Assembly (NCBI GenBank): GCA_003987725.1 | Contig: RXJH01000011.1 | Location: forward strand, 2,930 to 66,929 | Direction of reading: 5' to 3' | Origin: Hyphomicrobium sp. | GTDB lineage: Bacteria; Pseudomonadota; Alphaproteobacteria; Rhizobiales; Hyphomicrobiaceae | Length of the DNA: 64,000 nucleotides | Shown: positions 8,318 through 19,040 of the stretch, piece by piece | Position numbering within the stretch: position 1 is the stretch's first letter | Layout of the letters: the number at the start of each line of letters is the position of its first letter | Notes under the pieces: model-generated | Seen by the model: the letters and a program-made list of their open reading frames with translations, nothing else | The model's database searches: none | Told to the model about the DNA's origin: nothing | Made by a program: the position numbers and the translations under genes

Positions 8318-8932
8318 TTAGTTGGCGTGACGCTCGGCGAGGACGCTGTTGGTCTTGACGATGATGGCGCTCAGGCACATGACCGCAAAACCGCCGGCGA
8401 GGAAAAGCTGGTTCGCTGCCCAATCGCCCTTCACGGTCGCCAGCTTTCCCGAGCCAATGAGCCAGATCAGTCCGGCGCCGATCAACAAAGCCAGATAGGC
8501 TGTAAATCTCACCATTCGGTCGATTGCCGGAGGGCTCGACAGATTGTCGGCGGGATCGCGAAGACGCCGCAGATAATATCCGTAGGCTCCGGAGATGAGC
8601 AGGATGGCGGTGCCGTATTCCCAGCCGTGCTGCCAGCGCGTGTGCGTGCCGAGATAGATCGCGTAGAAGGCGATGGCGCACCAGAGGTAGGACAGCATCA
8701 TAAGCTGGATGGTTCTGAAGAGCGCCTCGCGCGGAGTCGGCCCAGTGGCGGCCGGCGGCTGCCGCCAGACCGGTGCGTTGGTTCGTATCGCCGACACGAT
8801 GATGACCAATGCGAAGACAGCCGCGGCGATGGCGGCTTCGACTTTCAGCACTGCGGATGCGGCCAGGTACATGGCGATGAGTGCGGCTGTCAGAGTGAAC
8901 AGCAGCCAGGGAAGCGATGGGCGCAAGGTCAT
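8318..8932 (-). CDS. Multi-pass membrane protein, unknown function (paralog of next gene)
   Basis: A 204-residue protein with about six hydrophobic segments and short polar loops. I do not recognise the family. Its C-terminal region (GDWAANQLFLAGGFAVMCL) resembles the same region of the protein encoded at 8970-9554 (ADWAGCNIFFFGALAIAAIS). The overall layout, N-terminal hydrophobic pair then a Pro/Arg-rich loop then YLWCA or IWGWA, also matches. The two genes look like a tandem duplication, 37 bases apart on the same strand. Confidence 0.75.
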   Translation of the reverse strand: MTLRPSLPWLLFTLTAALIAMYLAASAVLKVEAAIAAAVFALVIIVSAIRTNAPVWRQPPAATGPTPREALFRTIQLMMLSYLWCAIAFYAIYLGTHTRWQHGWEYGTAILLISGAYGYYLRRLRDPADNLSSPPAIDRMVRFTAYLALLIGAGLIWLIGSGKLATVKGDWAANQLFLAGGFAVMCLSAIIVKTNSVLAERHAN

Positions 8933-8969
8933 CTCGGTCGAATGTTCCGATCCGGCGGTTTGTCTTCAA

Positions 8970-9554
8970 TCACGCGTGAGCGGGCGACCGTAATGCATCG
9001 AGGCTGATCGCTGCAATCGCGAGGGCGCCGAAGAAGAAGATGTTGCAGCCGGCCCAGTCGGCGTAGGTCTCGGCGCGCGGAAATTTGCTGTCGACGAAGA
9101 GGCTCACCACCCCTGCCGCCATGCCAAGCAACTGCGCCTGTAGCAGGATGCGTCCGAATTTGACGAGGGTCGGGTCGGTATTGCCGGCGGCGCGGTCACG
9201 ATCGAGCATGGCCGAGAAACCGAGGCTCGCGACGGCTGCGAAAGCGAAGCCGAGGAAAAATTGCCACCACTCGGGCCAGTGCTGCTGGATGATGAACAGG
9301 TAGGTTATCAACAGCGTCAGCGCCGCCCAGCCCCAAATCAGGGCGAGGTAGCGCGCGGTCGAACTCGCGACGGCGCTCGGTGGGGCGCCGTCGTTCCTGA
9401 GTTTCCGGTGATCGCGCATCGCCAGCACGGCTATGGCAATGGCGACTGCAGCGGCAGCAGCCATCTGCAGCATCGGCTGGTTCGCAGCTGCGGCCAGAAT
9501 GGTCGCAAAAATGGAGGCAGCCAGGGCAAACAGCCATCCGGTCCAAGACAACAT
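8970..9554 (-). CDS. Multi-pass membrane protein, unknown function (paralog of previous gene)
   Basis: A 194-residue protein with about six predicted transmembrane segments, starting MLSWTGWLFALAASIFATIL. It is the upstream member of the tandem pair and probably drives expression of the second gene. No catalytic motif or transporter signature is visible. Possible roles include a small integral membrane accessory protein, but nothing in the sequence decides this. Confidence 0.75.
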   Translation of the reverse strand: MLSWTGWLFALAASIFATILAAAANQPMLQMAAAAAVAIAIAVLAMRDHRKLRNDGAPPSAVASSTARYLALIWGWAALTLLITYLFIIQQHWPEWWQFFLGFAFAAVASLGFSAMLDRDRAAGNTDPTLVKFGRILLQAQLLGMAAGVVSLFVDSKFPRAETYADWAGCNIFFFGALAIAAISLDALRSPAHA

Positions 9555-9691
9555 TCTCTAGAGGTCCCCCCAAGATGCCGGGCTTCGGCTTTATCGACCA
9601 TCCGGCTTATCGCAATTGGCCAGGAAAAGCGCTGCGACCGGCAGCGACATCGCATTCGCCAGGAATCGGGCATTTTCGCCATGCTGATTCA

Positions 9692-9720
9692 TTGACCGAT
9701 CACTTTCGGACGGCTATACC
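9692..9720 (+). promoter_or_regulatory. Housekeeping sigma-70-type promoter for rpsT
   Basis: TTGACC (9692-9697) and TATACC (9715-9720) are separated by exactly 17 bases. Transcription would begin near 9727, leaving a leader of about 115 nt before rpsT, long enough for translational feedback of the kind known for S20. Confidence 0.6.
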
Positions 9721-9840
9721 CCCCGCAAACCGTGTGCCTGGACCAACAATCCTGGGCCGACGAGAGATTTTTTCAACCCGCCGCCTCGCCTAGCTCTCCG
9801 CTATCGCGCGGGCGTATTCGTAGCAACGTAAGGACAACCT

Positions 9841-10107
9841 ATGGCTAACACGTCGTCGGCGAAAAAAGCCGCGCGCCAGATGATCCGCCGCACTGAAGTT
9901 AACAAGAGCCGCCACTCGAGCGTGAAAACCCACGTTCGCGCTGTGGAAGAAGCCATTCAGTCGGGTGATCCCACGAAGGCCAAGGCTGCTCTCGCCGCCG
10001 CCGAGCCCCTGCTCGTCCGCAGCGCCCAGAAGGGCATCATGCACAAGCGTACGGCCAGCCGGAAGGTTTCTAGGCTGACGCAGCGTGTCAAGGCGATGAG
10101 CGCGTAA
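9841..10107 (+). CDS. rpsT: 30S ribosomal protein S20
   Basis: An 88-residue basic protein with the S20 hallmarks: [20 protein letters not shown] at the start, the central [18 protein letters not shown] segment and the [20 protein letters not shown] end. S20 binds 16S rRNA early in 30S assembly. It precedes dnaA, a neighbourhood common in alphaproteobacteria, and has its own promoter and terminator. Confidence 0.98.
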   Translation: MANTSSAKKAARQMIRRTEVNKSRHSSVKTHVRAVEEAIQSGDPTKAKAALAAAEPLLVRSAQKGIMHKRTASRKVSRLTQRVKAMSA

Positions 10108-10166
10108 CGTACATGTGAATAACAGGGGCCAATTTTCCGCCCTGTTGCATATTCGCACCGGTAAAG

Positions 10167-10198
10167 AGCGGGTCCGATTTCGGGCCCGCTGTTTTTTT
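10167..10198 (+). terminator. Intrinsic terminator of rpsT
   Basis: A 10-bp stem AGCGGGTCCG/CGGGCCCGCT with one G-T pair and a 4-nt loop is followed by GTTTTTTT. Confidence 0.93.
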
Positions 10199-10739
10199 AA
10201 CGTCATTAACCTGCTGGAATCCCGCTCATCGGCGGTTCTTGGAGGATGGACGGACGAGTTGTCCGGCTTTCGTCCGGCCCCGGCTCCAAAAAAAAATGAC
10301 GCGTGGATGACAGCTGCGACCACGCCGCTCCGGTGGTGATTGGGAGTGCGAGAATCCCGAACGAGTCAGGGCGTTTATGCACAGGGCTTGCGAAGTGACT
10401 CACGTTGTCACCAGATCCTGTGGACAACTTTTCTTCTCGCTGGACGGCCATATTCGGGTTGGGGGGCGCTTGTCGAAAAGAAGGTTAAGGGATAGTAAAT
10501 TTGCCAGTGGATGGCAGCGGGGTAAAAGCGGTCGTTCGCACAGGTAAGTTCGGCGAGCGTAGCGTTCGTGGGCCAACAGAATTGGCGACCGCGAATGCAT
10601 CGTCAAAATAGATAAAGACCTGCGATTAACCTTTGGCGTTGCTTTGGCAACGACATTAACAGCTGGGGATTCTCTGGGCTCTTCCTGGGGATGACTTGTG
10701 CGGGTCTTTATCGGTACTGCGTGGGACGTGAGGGGATAA
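10199..10739 (+). other. 541-bp intergenic region upstream of dnaA block; candidate oriC or cell-cycle control region
   Basis: No convincing gene lies here. It contains the DnaA-box-like TTATGCACA (10375-10383) and its convergent partner TTGTCCACA on the minus strand (10419-10427), each one mismatch from TTATCCACA. Five GANTC (CcrM) sites start at 10217, 10352, 10363, 10397 and 10668. A CtrA-like TTAA-N7-TAAA lies at 10485-10499 in an AT-richer stretch. A small hairpin CGTTGC-TTTG-GCAACG (10637-10652) lies between two ATTAAC repeats. These features suit an origin or a DnaA/CcrM/CtrA-controlled promoter, but no full DnaA-box cluster is present. Confidence 0.4.
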
Positions 10740-11183
10740 GTGGAAAAACTGGAAGCTTCTGGCATCGAGGACGTTCCCGTCCTCGAAACTTGGAAGCGTC
10801 TCGAGAGCGATCCAAAGGCCGTTCTGGTGGATGTTCGCACGCGTGCCGAGTGGGCGTTCGTCGGAATTCCGGATCTCTCCAAGATCCATCGCGAGGTGGT
10901 GCGAATGGAGTGGCAGACGTTTCCAGACAGCCGGATCGTTCCGGATTTCGCCAAGCGCCTGGAGGCAGCGCTGGCTGCCAAGGGCGTCGAGAAGACCACT
11001 GAGATTTTCTTCATTTGCCGCTCAGGGGGCCGCAGCCGCATGGCTGCAGAGGAGATGGCAGCGGCCGGGTATAGCCGTTGCCACAACGTTATGGAGGGCT
11101 TTGAGGGAGCATTGGACGCTAGCCAACATCGCGGAAGAGTTTCCGGCTGGAAATTCGCCGGGCTCGATTGGGTGCAGGGCTAG
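10740..11183 (+). CDS. Rhodanese-domain sulfurtransferase
   Basis: A 147-residue single rhodanese domain. It has the entry motif LVDVRTRAEWAFVGIPDL and the active-site loop CRSGGRSRMAA, whose cysteine would carry a persulfide. Single-domain rhodaneses move sulfane sulfur to acceptors such as cyanide, tRNA-modifying or Fe-S factors; the acceptor is not indicated. The start is GTG at 10740, preceded by GAGGGG. It lies directly upstream of dnaA on the same strand with a 109-base gap. Confidence 0.92.
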   Translation: MEKLEASGIEDVPVLETWKRLESDPKAVLVDVRTRAEWAFVGIPDLSKIHREVVRMEWQTFPDSRIVPDFAKRLEAALAAKGVEKTTEIFFICRSGGRSRMAAEEMAAAGYSRCHNVMEGFEGALDASQHRGRVSGWKFAGLDWVQG

Positions 11184-11292
11184 CAGGCGTCGAAGAAGGC
11201 ATAGACGGCATCGCACGGCGGAGGGTTACGGCGGGCGATGAAGAGGGGGGCGCTTTCGGGCGTCCCGCGTTATCAGCGGGGAGTAACATACT

Positions 11293-12813
11293 ATGCAGGC
11301 AGCACAAAAAGCAGAGTCTCAGGATACGGGCGGTGGACAGGGCACGGAGACTCCTCAGGGCGCGGTAGAGGGCCGCGGTCAGAAGGTTCGCGCGATGCTC
11401 AAGGTTCAGCTCGGCGAAGAGGTCTATTCGAGCTGGTTCAAGAGCCTGGAATTCGAAAGCTTCGACGGACGGATCGTCAAGGTTTCGGTGCCTGTAAAAT
11501 TTGTCCGCAACTGGATCCAGGAACATTATTCCGAACATCTGCTGCACTGCTCTCGCGTCGAGTTCGCGACGGTCGAGCGCGTCGAGGTGATCTGGCGTCA
11601 GCCGGGCGCGGTCGCCCAGAGGCCGGGCGAGGCGCGTCCCGTCGAGACGACGAACACTGCTGCTGCGGCGACGCCGCCCCCGGCACAGCACACCGAGCTG
11701 CCGCAGCGTCCGACTGCCATGCGCGCACCGATGCTTCCGGCGCAGCGGACATCGGCTGGCGGCCTCGAAGGCTCGCCGCTCGACCCGCGCTATACGTTTG
11801 ACAGCTTCGTCGTCGGCGCTTCCAACCGCATGGCGCATGCGGGCGCGACGCAGGTTGCGGAAACCGTGCTTTCGGGCGCGCCGGGCTACAACCCGCTCTA
11901 CATTCACTCGCAGGTGGGCCTCGGCAAAAGCCATCTTCTTCACGCCATCGCCTGGGAAGTGAAGAAGCGCGCGCCGAACGCGCAGGTTCTCTATCTGACG
12001 GCCGAACGCTTTCGCTATCAGTTCGTCGAGGCGCTTCGCTCTTCCGATCCGCTGGCGTTCAAGGAGCGGTTCCGCAACATCAACATGCTGCTGATCGACG
12101 ACCTTGAATTCCTGCAGGGCGAGCGGACGGAGCAGGAATTCGATCACATCATCAACGCGCTGCTCGACGGTGGCAAGCAGGTGGTCGTCGCCTCGGCGCG
12201 CGCACCGAACCAGATCGAGCGGCTCAACGAGCGCATGCGGTCGCGGCTGCAGCGCGGCCTCGTCACGGAGCTGCAATCGCTCGATCACGAGCTTCGGCTC
12301 AAGGTGCTCGACAAGCGGCTTGCCGAGAAGCGCGCGGCGGACCCGTCGTTCTCGCTGTCGCGGGACGTCATCGATCTCTTGGCGTCGAGGCTGACGGAGA
12401 ACGGGCGCGAGCTCGAAGGCGCCGTTACGCGCCTTTATGCGACGTGGCAGTATATGCGCACGCCGATCACGCTCGACATCGCCGAGACCGTCATTCGCGA
12501 TCTCGTTCAGAACCTCGAGCCGCGGCGGATCAAGATCGAGGATATTCTGCGGATTATTTCGCGGCACTACGGCGTCTCGAAGGGCGATCTGCTGTCGCAG
12601 CGCCGTCATCGTTCCGTCGTCTGGCCGCGCCAGATTGGCATGTATCTCGCCAAGCATCTGACGGCGCGGTCGCTGCCGGAGATCGGACGCCGTTTCGGCG
12701 GCCGCGACCACACGACCGTTTTGCACGCGATCCGCAAGATCGAAGGCGAAATCAGCAAGAATCCGAACCTCGGAGACGAGCTTGAGGAGCTGAAGAGGCT
12801 TCTCAACCACTGA
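11293..12813 (+). CDS. dnaA: Chromosomal replication initiator DnaA
   Basis: A 506-residue initiator. Domain I is at residues 25-110, followed by a proline/alanine-rich domain II linker. The AAA+ core has Walker A (VGLGKSH, residues 208-214), Walker B (MLLIDDLEFL) and the arginine-rich sensor region. Domain IV carries the DNA-binding signature GRDHTTVLHAIRKIE. DnaA-ATP binds DnaA boxes and opens the origin. The N-terminal extension of about 20 residues rich in Gln and Gly is usual in this order. GGGGAG precedes the ATG. Confidence 0.98.
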   Translation: MQAAQKAESQDTGGGQGTETPQGAVEGRGQKVRAMLKVQLGEEVYSSWFKSLEFESFDGRIVKVSVPVKFVRNWIQEHYSEHLLHCSRVEFATVERVEVIWRQPGAVAQRPGEARPVETTNTAAAATPPPAQHTELPQRPTAMRAPMLPAQRTSAGGLEGSPLDPRYTFDSFVVGASNRMAHAGATQVAETVLSGAPGYNPLYIHSQVGLGKSHLLHAIAWEVKKRAPNAQVLYLTAERFRYQFVEALRSSDPLAFKERFRNINMLLIDDLEFLQGERTEQEFDHIINALLDGGKQVVVASARAPNQIERLNERMRSRLQRGLVTELQSLDHELRLKVLDKRLAEKRAADPSFSLSRDVIDLLASRLTENGRELEGAVTRLYATWQYMRTPITLDIAETVIRDLVQNLEPRRIKIEDILRIISRHYGVSKGDLLSQRRHRSVVWPRQIGMYLAKHLTARSLPEIGRRFGGRDHTTVLHAIRKIEGEISKNPNLGDELEELKRLLNH

Positions 12814-13131
12814 CCGCAACTTCACCCCTTGCGGCCTGATGCGACGTAGGGCCGGCACACCTCCCCCGGAGTGCCGGCCTTGCCATGGGGTGGCTCGGCA
12901 AGGCTCTATGCCTCGGATTTCCGGTTGATTCCGCGCCGGATCGGCGCGGTTGAGGGCCTGTTCTGGGCGGGCTGATACATCTTGCTTGAAAAGATGCCAT
13001 CTTTCGGCTCTGATCCGGCTCCGTGGGCGATTCCGTTCGCCCCGGGGCCAACCGTTTTCTCGCGCGTGATGCCACGGCGTGTTCAGGCCGCCATTCCACG
13101 CGCAATTCCATAGTCAATGCTGAGGACAGAT
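12814..13131 (+). other. dnaA-dnaN intergenic region
   Basis: This 318-bp gap has a terminator-like hairpin at 12850-12881 and the 15-bp palindrome AAAGATG-C-CATCTTT at 12990-13004, which could be an operator or part of the dnaN promoter. No coding frame is convincing. Confidence 0.5.
12850..12881 (+). terminator. Putative terminator hairpin after dnaA
   Basis: A perfect 9-bp stem GGCCGGCAC/GTGCCGGCC (12850-12858 and 12871-12879) with a 12-nt loop is followed by only two T residues, so termination may be weak or factor-assisted. Confidence 0.5.
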
Positions 13132-14250
13132 ATGCGTCTCGAGATCGAACGTGGGGAACTCTTGAAGGCGCTGAGCCACGTTACGAGCGTCGTCGAACGC
13201 CGGACGACGATACCGATCCTGTCGAACATCATGCTGAAGGCGTCGGGTGACGCGCTGATGTTCAAGGCAACGGACCTCGAGCGCGAGGTCAGCGAGAGCA
13301 TTAGCGCGAAGGTTTCGACGCCCGGGACGCTGACGGTTCCGGCGCACGTTCTGCACGACATTGTGCGCAAGCTTCCCGATGGCGCCGAGATCGAAATGAA
13401 GCGCGACGGCGACAAGGAGCGGCTGACGATCACCTCCGGGCAGTCGCGTTTCAGCCTGCAGACGCTCGCCGCCGATGATTTTCCGGACCTGGCTGTCGGC
13501 GAGATCGGTCATGAGTTCACAATCGAAGCCGGCGACTTGAAGCGGCTCATCGAGAAGACGCGCTTTGCGATCTCGACGGAAGAGACGCGCTATTACCTCA
13601 ACGGCATCTATCTGCATCCGGCCGAGACCAACGGCACGAAGACGCTGCGCGCGGTTGCGACCGACGGTCACCGCCTGGCGCAAGTGGAGCTGCCGTTGCC
13701 GAAGGGCGCGGAAGGCATGCCCGGCGTCATCGTGCCGAGGAAGACGGTGCATGAACTCGCGCGGCTTCTCGAAGACACGAGCGCGAAGGTCAAAGTCGGC
13801 GTCTCGCAGACGAAGGTCCGGTTCGAGATCGGCCCGGTCGTGCTGACGTCGAAGCTGATCGACGGCACGTTCCCCGATTACGGCCGCGTCATTCCGCATA
13901 ACAACGACAAGGAAATGAAAGTCCCGAACGCGTCGTTCAAGAGCGCCGTCGATCGCGTGTCGACGATTGCGAGCGAGCGCGGGCGCGCGGTGAAGCTCAA
14001 CGTCGGCAAGGACAAGCTGATCCTGACGGTGAACAATCCGGAAGGCGGCAGCGCGACGGAAGAGATTTCCGTCGGCTATACGTCGGGTCCGCTCGAGATT
14101 GGTTTCAACGCGCGCTATTTGCTCGACATCGCCGATCAGCTCGAGAGCGAAGATGCGCGGTTCCTGCTTGCCGATCCCGGCTCGCCGACGATGGTGCGCG
14201 ACGGCGGCGACGGCAGCGCGCTTTATGTGCTGATGCCGATGCGGGTTTGA
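13132..14250 (+). CDS. dnaN: DNA polymerase III beta subunit (sliding clamp)
   Basis: A 372-residue clamp, the standard size. The start MRLEIERGELLKALSHV matches the family N-terminus, so ATG at 13132 is preferred to one five codons upstream. It has three repeated clamp domains, and the C-terminal SALYVLMPMRV is the conserved end that forms part of the clamp-binding pocket. It tethers the replicative polymerase to DNA. Confidence 0.98.
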   Translation: MRLEIERGELLKALSHVTSVVERRTTIPILSNIMLKASGDALMFKATDLEREVSESISAKVSTPGTLTVPAHVLHDIVRKLPDGAEIEMKRDGDKERLTITSGQSRFSLQTLAADDFPDLAVGEIGHEFTIEAGDLKRLIEKTRFAISTEETRYYLNGIYLHPAETNGTKTLRAVATDGHRLAQVELPLPKGAEGMPGVIVPRKTVHELARLLEDTSAKVKVGVSQTKVRFEIGPVVLTSKLIDGTFPDYGRVIPHNNDKEMKVPNASFKSAVDRVSTIASERGRAVKLNVGKDKLILTVNNPEGGSATEEISVGYTSGPLEIGFNARYLLDIADQLESEDARFLLADPGSPTMVRDGGDGSALYVLMPMRV

Positions 14251-14276
14251 GGCTTTGCCGAGTGGGTTAGCCGGTG

Positions 14277-14633
14277 ATGCGACAGCTGACGCGTTCATGG
14301 CTGCTCTGGTTCGCAGCCGTCACGTTGGCCATTGTTTCCTGGGTTTTCTTTAGGTTGAGTGGAGCGGAGTACGGCTGGCAACCCGCTGTTTTCGCTGTGT
14401 TACATATTGTTTCTGCGGCGGGTGTTTTGTTGGAGAAGCGATGGCTGGCATATTTCGCTGCTGGCCTGCTTGCCTTCGATATTCTTGCCTACGCGAGCTA
14501 TATGTTTCCTTCAGTTTCGCGGGATTATGGCTCCTACGACAGGATCACGGATTTGTTTCCGGGCGCGGCGCTAGTGCTGATGAGCATTCTGTCGATAGCG
14601 GCAATACATCGATTTTTTCGGACCCAATCTTGA
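14277..14633 (+). CDS. Small membrane protein, unknown function
   Basis: An unrecognised 118-residue protein with three to four hydrophobic segments (LLWFAAVTLAIVSWVFF, PAVFAVLHIVSAAGVLL, YFAAGLLAFDILAYASY, ALVLMSILSIAAIH). A GTG directly precedes the ATG at 14277, so the start is uncertain by one codon. Base composition is visibly more AT-rich than dnaN, recF and gyrB around it. It sits 23 bases after dnaN, where recF would usually follow, so it may be a later insertion. Confidence 0.6.
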   Translation: MRQLTRSWLLWFAAVTLAIVSWVFFRLSGAEYGWQPAVFAVLHIVSAAGVLLEKRWLAYFAAGLLAFDILAYASYMFPSVSRDYGSYDRITDLFPGAALVLMSILSIAAIHRFFRTQS

Positions 14634-14730
14634 ATAACCGCTTCTTGATCGATGTCTTTGCCATAGGGCCACGCTACGTTTGCGTCGGCGTGCTCGATCA
14701 GCTTGCATACGGAATAACCCCCACCCCTAA

Positions 14731-14754
14731 CCCCTCCTCGCAAGGGCGAGGGGG
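14731..14754 (+). repeat. C-rich/G-rich intergenic hairpin repeat
   Basis: CCCCTCCTCGCAAGGGCGAG followed by GGG forms a hairpin (CCTCGC-AAGG-GCGAGG) and is preceded by CCCCCACCCCTAA. A similar C-run/G-run palindrome occurs twice at 61779-61915 upstream of pbpC, so this appears to be a short dispersed repeat family. Confidence 0.6.
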
Positions 14755-14783
14755 AAGCGCCCGCAGCGCCCCAAGAGGAAGGG

Positions 14784-15191
14784 ATGTCGATTGAAAGTGA
14801 ATTCGCCGATATTCCGGGCGGTCGTAAAGTTATTGATTGGTTCGGGCGCGTCCCGAGTTTTCACGATGCCAACATCCTCGAACTTACTATCCGCAATGCA
14901 CGGGAAAGCTGTGTGCGCATTCATGCGTGGAACATGACGAATGAAGTCGATCAGAATGGCTTTTTCGTCCTTGAGAAACATGCTGTCGTGACTATTTCGG
15001 CTCTTCACGTTACTTCGGTCCAGTTCGACGATTTCGATACTTCGGCCATCATCTTTGACTTGACGATACGAAAGGATGGCGACCAGTACGCGATTTCTTG
15101 GTGCAGCTCCTACGGTGTAAGCGGCTCCCTTAAAGCAAAGAAGTTGAACATGGAGCTGCAGCCCGGGAAGCCGGTCGGGTCTCATGCCTGA
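14784..15191 (+). CDS. Imm50-like (immunity-type) small protein
   Basis: A 135-residue soluble protein. The motif VPSFHDANILELTIR, followed by beta-strand-rich sequence with TISALHVTSVQFDDFD, resembles the Imm50 family of predicted immunity proteins found near polymorphic toxins; this assignment is by eye. A strong AGAGGAAGGG site precedes the ATG. Its last 8 bases overlap the start of recF. No toxin gene is present nearby. Codon use is more AT-rich than its neighbours, consistent with acquisition. Confidence 0.55.
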   Translation: MSIESEFADIPGGRKVIDWFGRVPSFHDANILELTIRNARESCVRIHAWNMTNEVDQNGFFVLEKHAVVTISALHVTSVQFDDFDTSAIIFDLTIRKDGDQYAISWCSSYGVSGSLKAKKLNMELQPGKPVGSHA

Positions 15192-16362
15192 GGTTAATTC
15201 CCTCTGGGTCGAGCGGCTGACGCTGACGAATTTCCGAAGCTATGTCTTGGCGAGCGTTTCGACCAACGCGGGGCCGCAGGTGATCGTCGGCGCGAACGGC
15301 TCGGGCAAGACCAATCTGCTCGAGGCGTTGTCGCTGCTCTCTCCCGGCACGGGTTTGCGGCGCGTGCCGTTCGTGGATCTGGCGCGGGCCGGCGGCGACG
15401 GAAGTTTTGCGATTGCCGCGCATGCGCATACGCTTTCGGGTCCGGCGGATATCGGCACGGGGTTGGCAGCGGGCTCTCAGACGAGCGCGCGGGCTGAGGG
15501 TTCAGGACGTTCCGGCCGCATCGTGCGCATCGATGGCTCGGCGCAATCGGGGTCTGGCATTCTCGCCGATTATCTCGAAATCGTCTGGGTGACGCCGGCG
15601 ATGGATGGGCTGTTCACTGGCCCTGCCTCCGAGCGGCGTCGGTTTCTCGACAGGCTCATTCTCTGTTTCGATCACAGCTATCGCACGATCGCGGGGCGGT
15701 TCGAGCGGGCGATGACGAGCCGCAATCGTCTGCTGGCCGACGGCGTGCGCGATAACGCGCAGCTTGCGGGCTTCGAACAGGTGATGGCGGAAACGGGCGT
15801 CGCGGTGGCGGCTGCGCGCCTCGAAGCCGTGGCGGCAATGGCTGCAATCGTTCAGAAGCGGCGCGAGCGCGATCCCGATTCCGCGTTTCCGTGGTCGTCA
15901 TTTCAACTCGTCGGGACGATCGAGGACGATCTCGCGCGTCTCTCGGCCATCGAAGCGGAAGATGCCTACGCGCGGACGCTCCGCGAGACGCGCGAACGCG
16001 ACCGCGCGGCGAGCCGTACGCTCGACGGGCCACATCGCTCCGATTTGATTGTCGAGCACGGTCCGAAGGCGCTCGAAGCGCGTCAGTGCTCGACGGGTGA
16101 GCAGAAGGCGCTGCTGCTTGGGCTCGTGCTGGCGCATGCCGAGCTTCTCACCGAGCGGCAGGAGGGGGCGGCGCCGATCCTCCTTCTCGACGAGATCACG
16201 GCGCATCTCGACGTCCACCGGAGGGGTGCGCTGTTCGCCGAAATCCTGCGTCTCGGGGCGCAGGCATGGATGACCGGAACGGACGCCGAGGCGTTCTCGG
16301 CGCTTCGCGGAAAAGCGCATTTTTGGGGCGTGGAAGAGGGAAAGATCGGGGCTCTTTCCTAA
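15184..16362 (+). CDS. recF: DNA replication and repair protein RecF
   Basis: A 392-residue SMC-like ATPase. It has the N-terminal LTLTNFRSY, Walker A GANGSGKTNLLEAL, the Q/signature region RQCSTGEQKALLLGL and Walker B LLLDEITAHLD. RecF loads RecA at gaps with RecO and RecR. The start overlaps the preceding Imm50-like gene by 8 bases; translation could be coupled. Length is slightly longer than E. coli RecF and usual for the order. Confidence 0.97.
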   Translation: MPEVNSLWVERLTLTNFRSYVLASVSTNAGPQVIVGANGSGKTNLLEALSLLSPGTGLRRVPFVDLARAGGDGSFAIAAHAHTLSGPADIGTGLAAGSQTSARAEGSGRSGRIVRIDGSAQSGSGILADYLEIVWVTPAMDGLFTGPASERRRFLDRLILCFDHSYRTIAGRFERAMTSRNRLLADGVRDNAQLAGFEQVMAETGVAVAAARLEAVAAMAAIVQKRRERDPDSAFPWSSFQLVGTIEDDLARLSAIEAEDAYARTLRETRERDRAASRTLDGPHRSDLIVEHGPKALEARQCSTGEQKALLLGLVLAHAELLTERQEGAAPILLLDEITAHLDVHRRGALFAEILRLGAQAWMTGTDAEAFSALRGKAHFWGVEEGKIGALS

Positions 16363-16497
16363 GTCGGCGCGACGGGACAAACGGCCACATCCAAAAGACT
16401 GAAAATCCACGACTTTTTGGGTGCTTATTCTTGTGAATTTGTAAGGCTTTCCAGGGCGGTTTGTGCTATAAAAATGGACCCTAATTCCGTCCGCTGA

Positions 16498-18963
<2,466 letters not shown>

Positions 18964-18986
18964 GACGTCAGCGTTCCAGCTATCGT

Positions 18987-19014
18987 CCCGGGCGTCCCAC
19001 TTGCGAGGCCCGGG
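18987..19014 (+). terminator. Putative terminator hairpin after gyrB
   Basis: The 7-bp stem CCCGGGC/GCCCGGG with a 14-nt loop lies 24 bases after the gyrB stop and is followed by GGCTTTCC. The T-run is poor, so efficiency is uncertain. Confidence 0.4.
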
Positions 19015-19040
19015 GCTTTCCACAACTCCGCGCACGGTTG

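Noticed and set aside
10400-11086. 228-residue minus-strand frame upstream of dnaA
   Set aside because: Ser/Arg-rich shadow of the rhodanese gene extending into the intergenic region; no start signal.
11119-12858. 579-residue minus-strand frame opposite dnaA
   Set aside because: It is an open frame antisense to dnaA caused by GC-rich codons, is arginine-rich and has no family resemblance.
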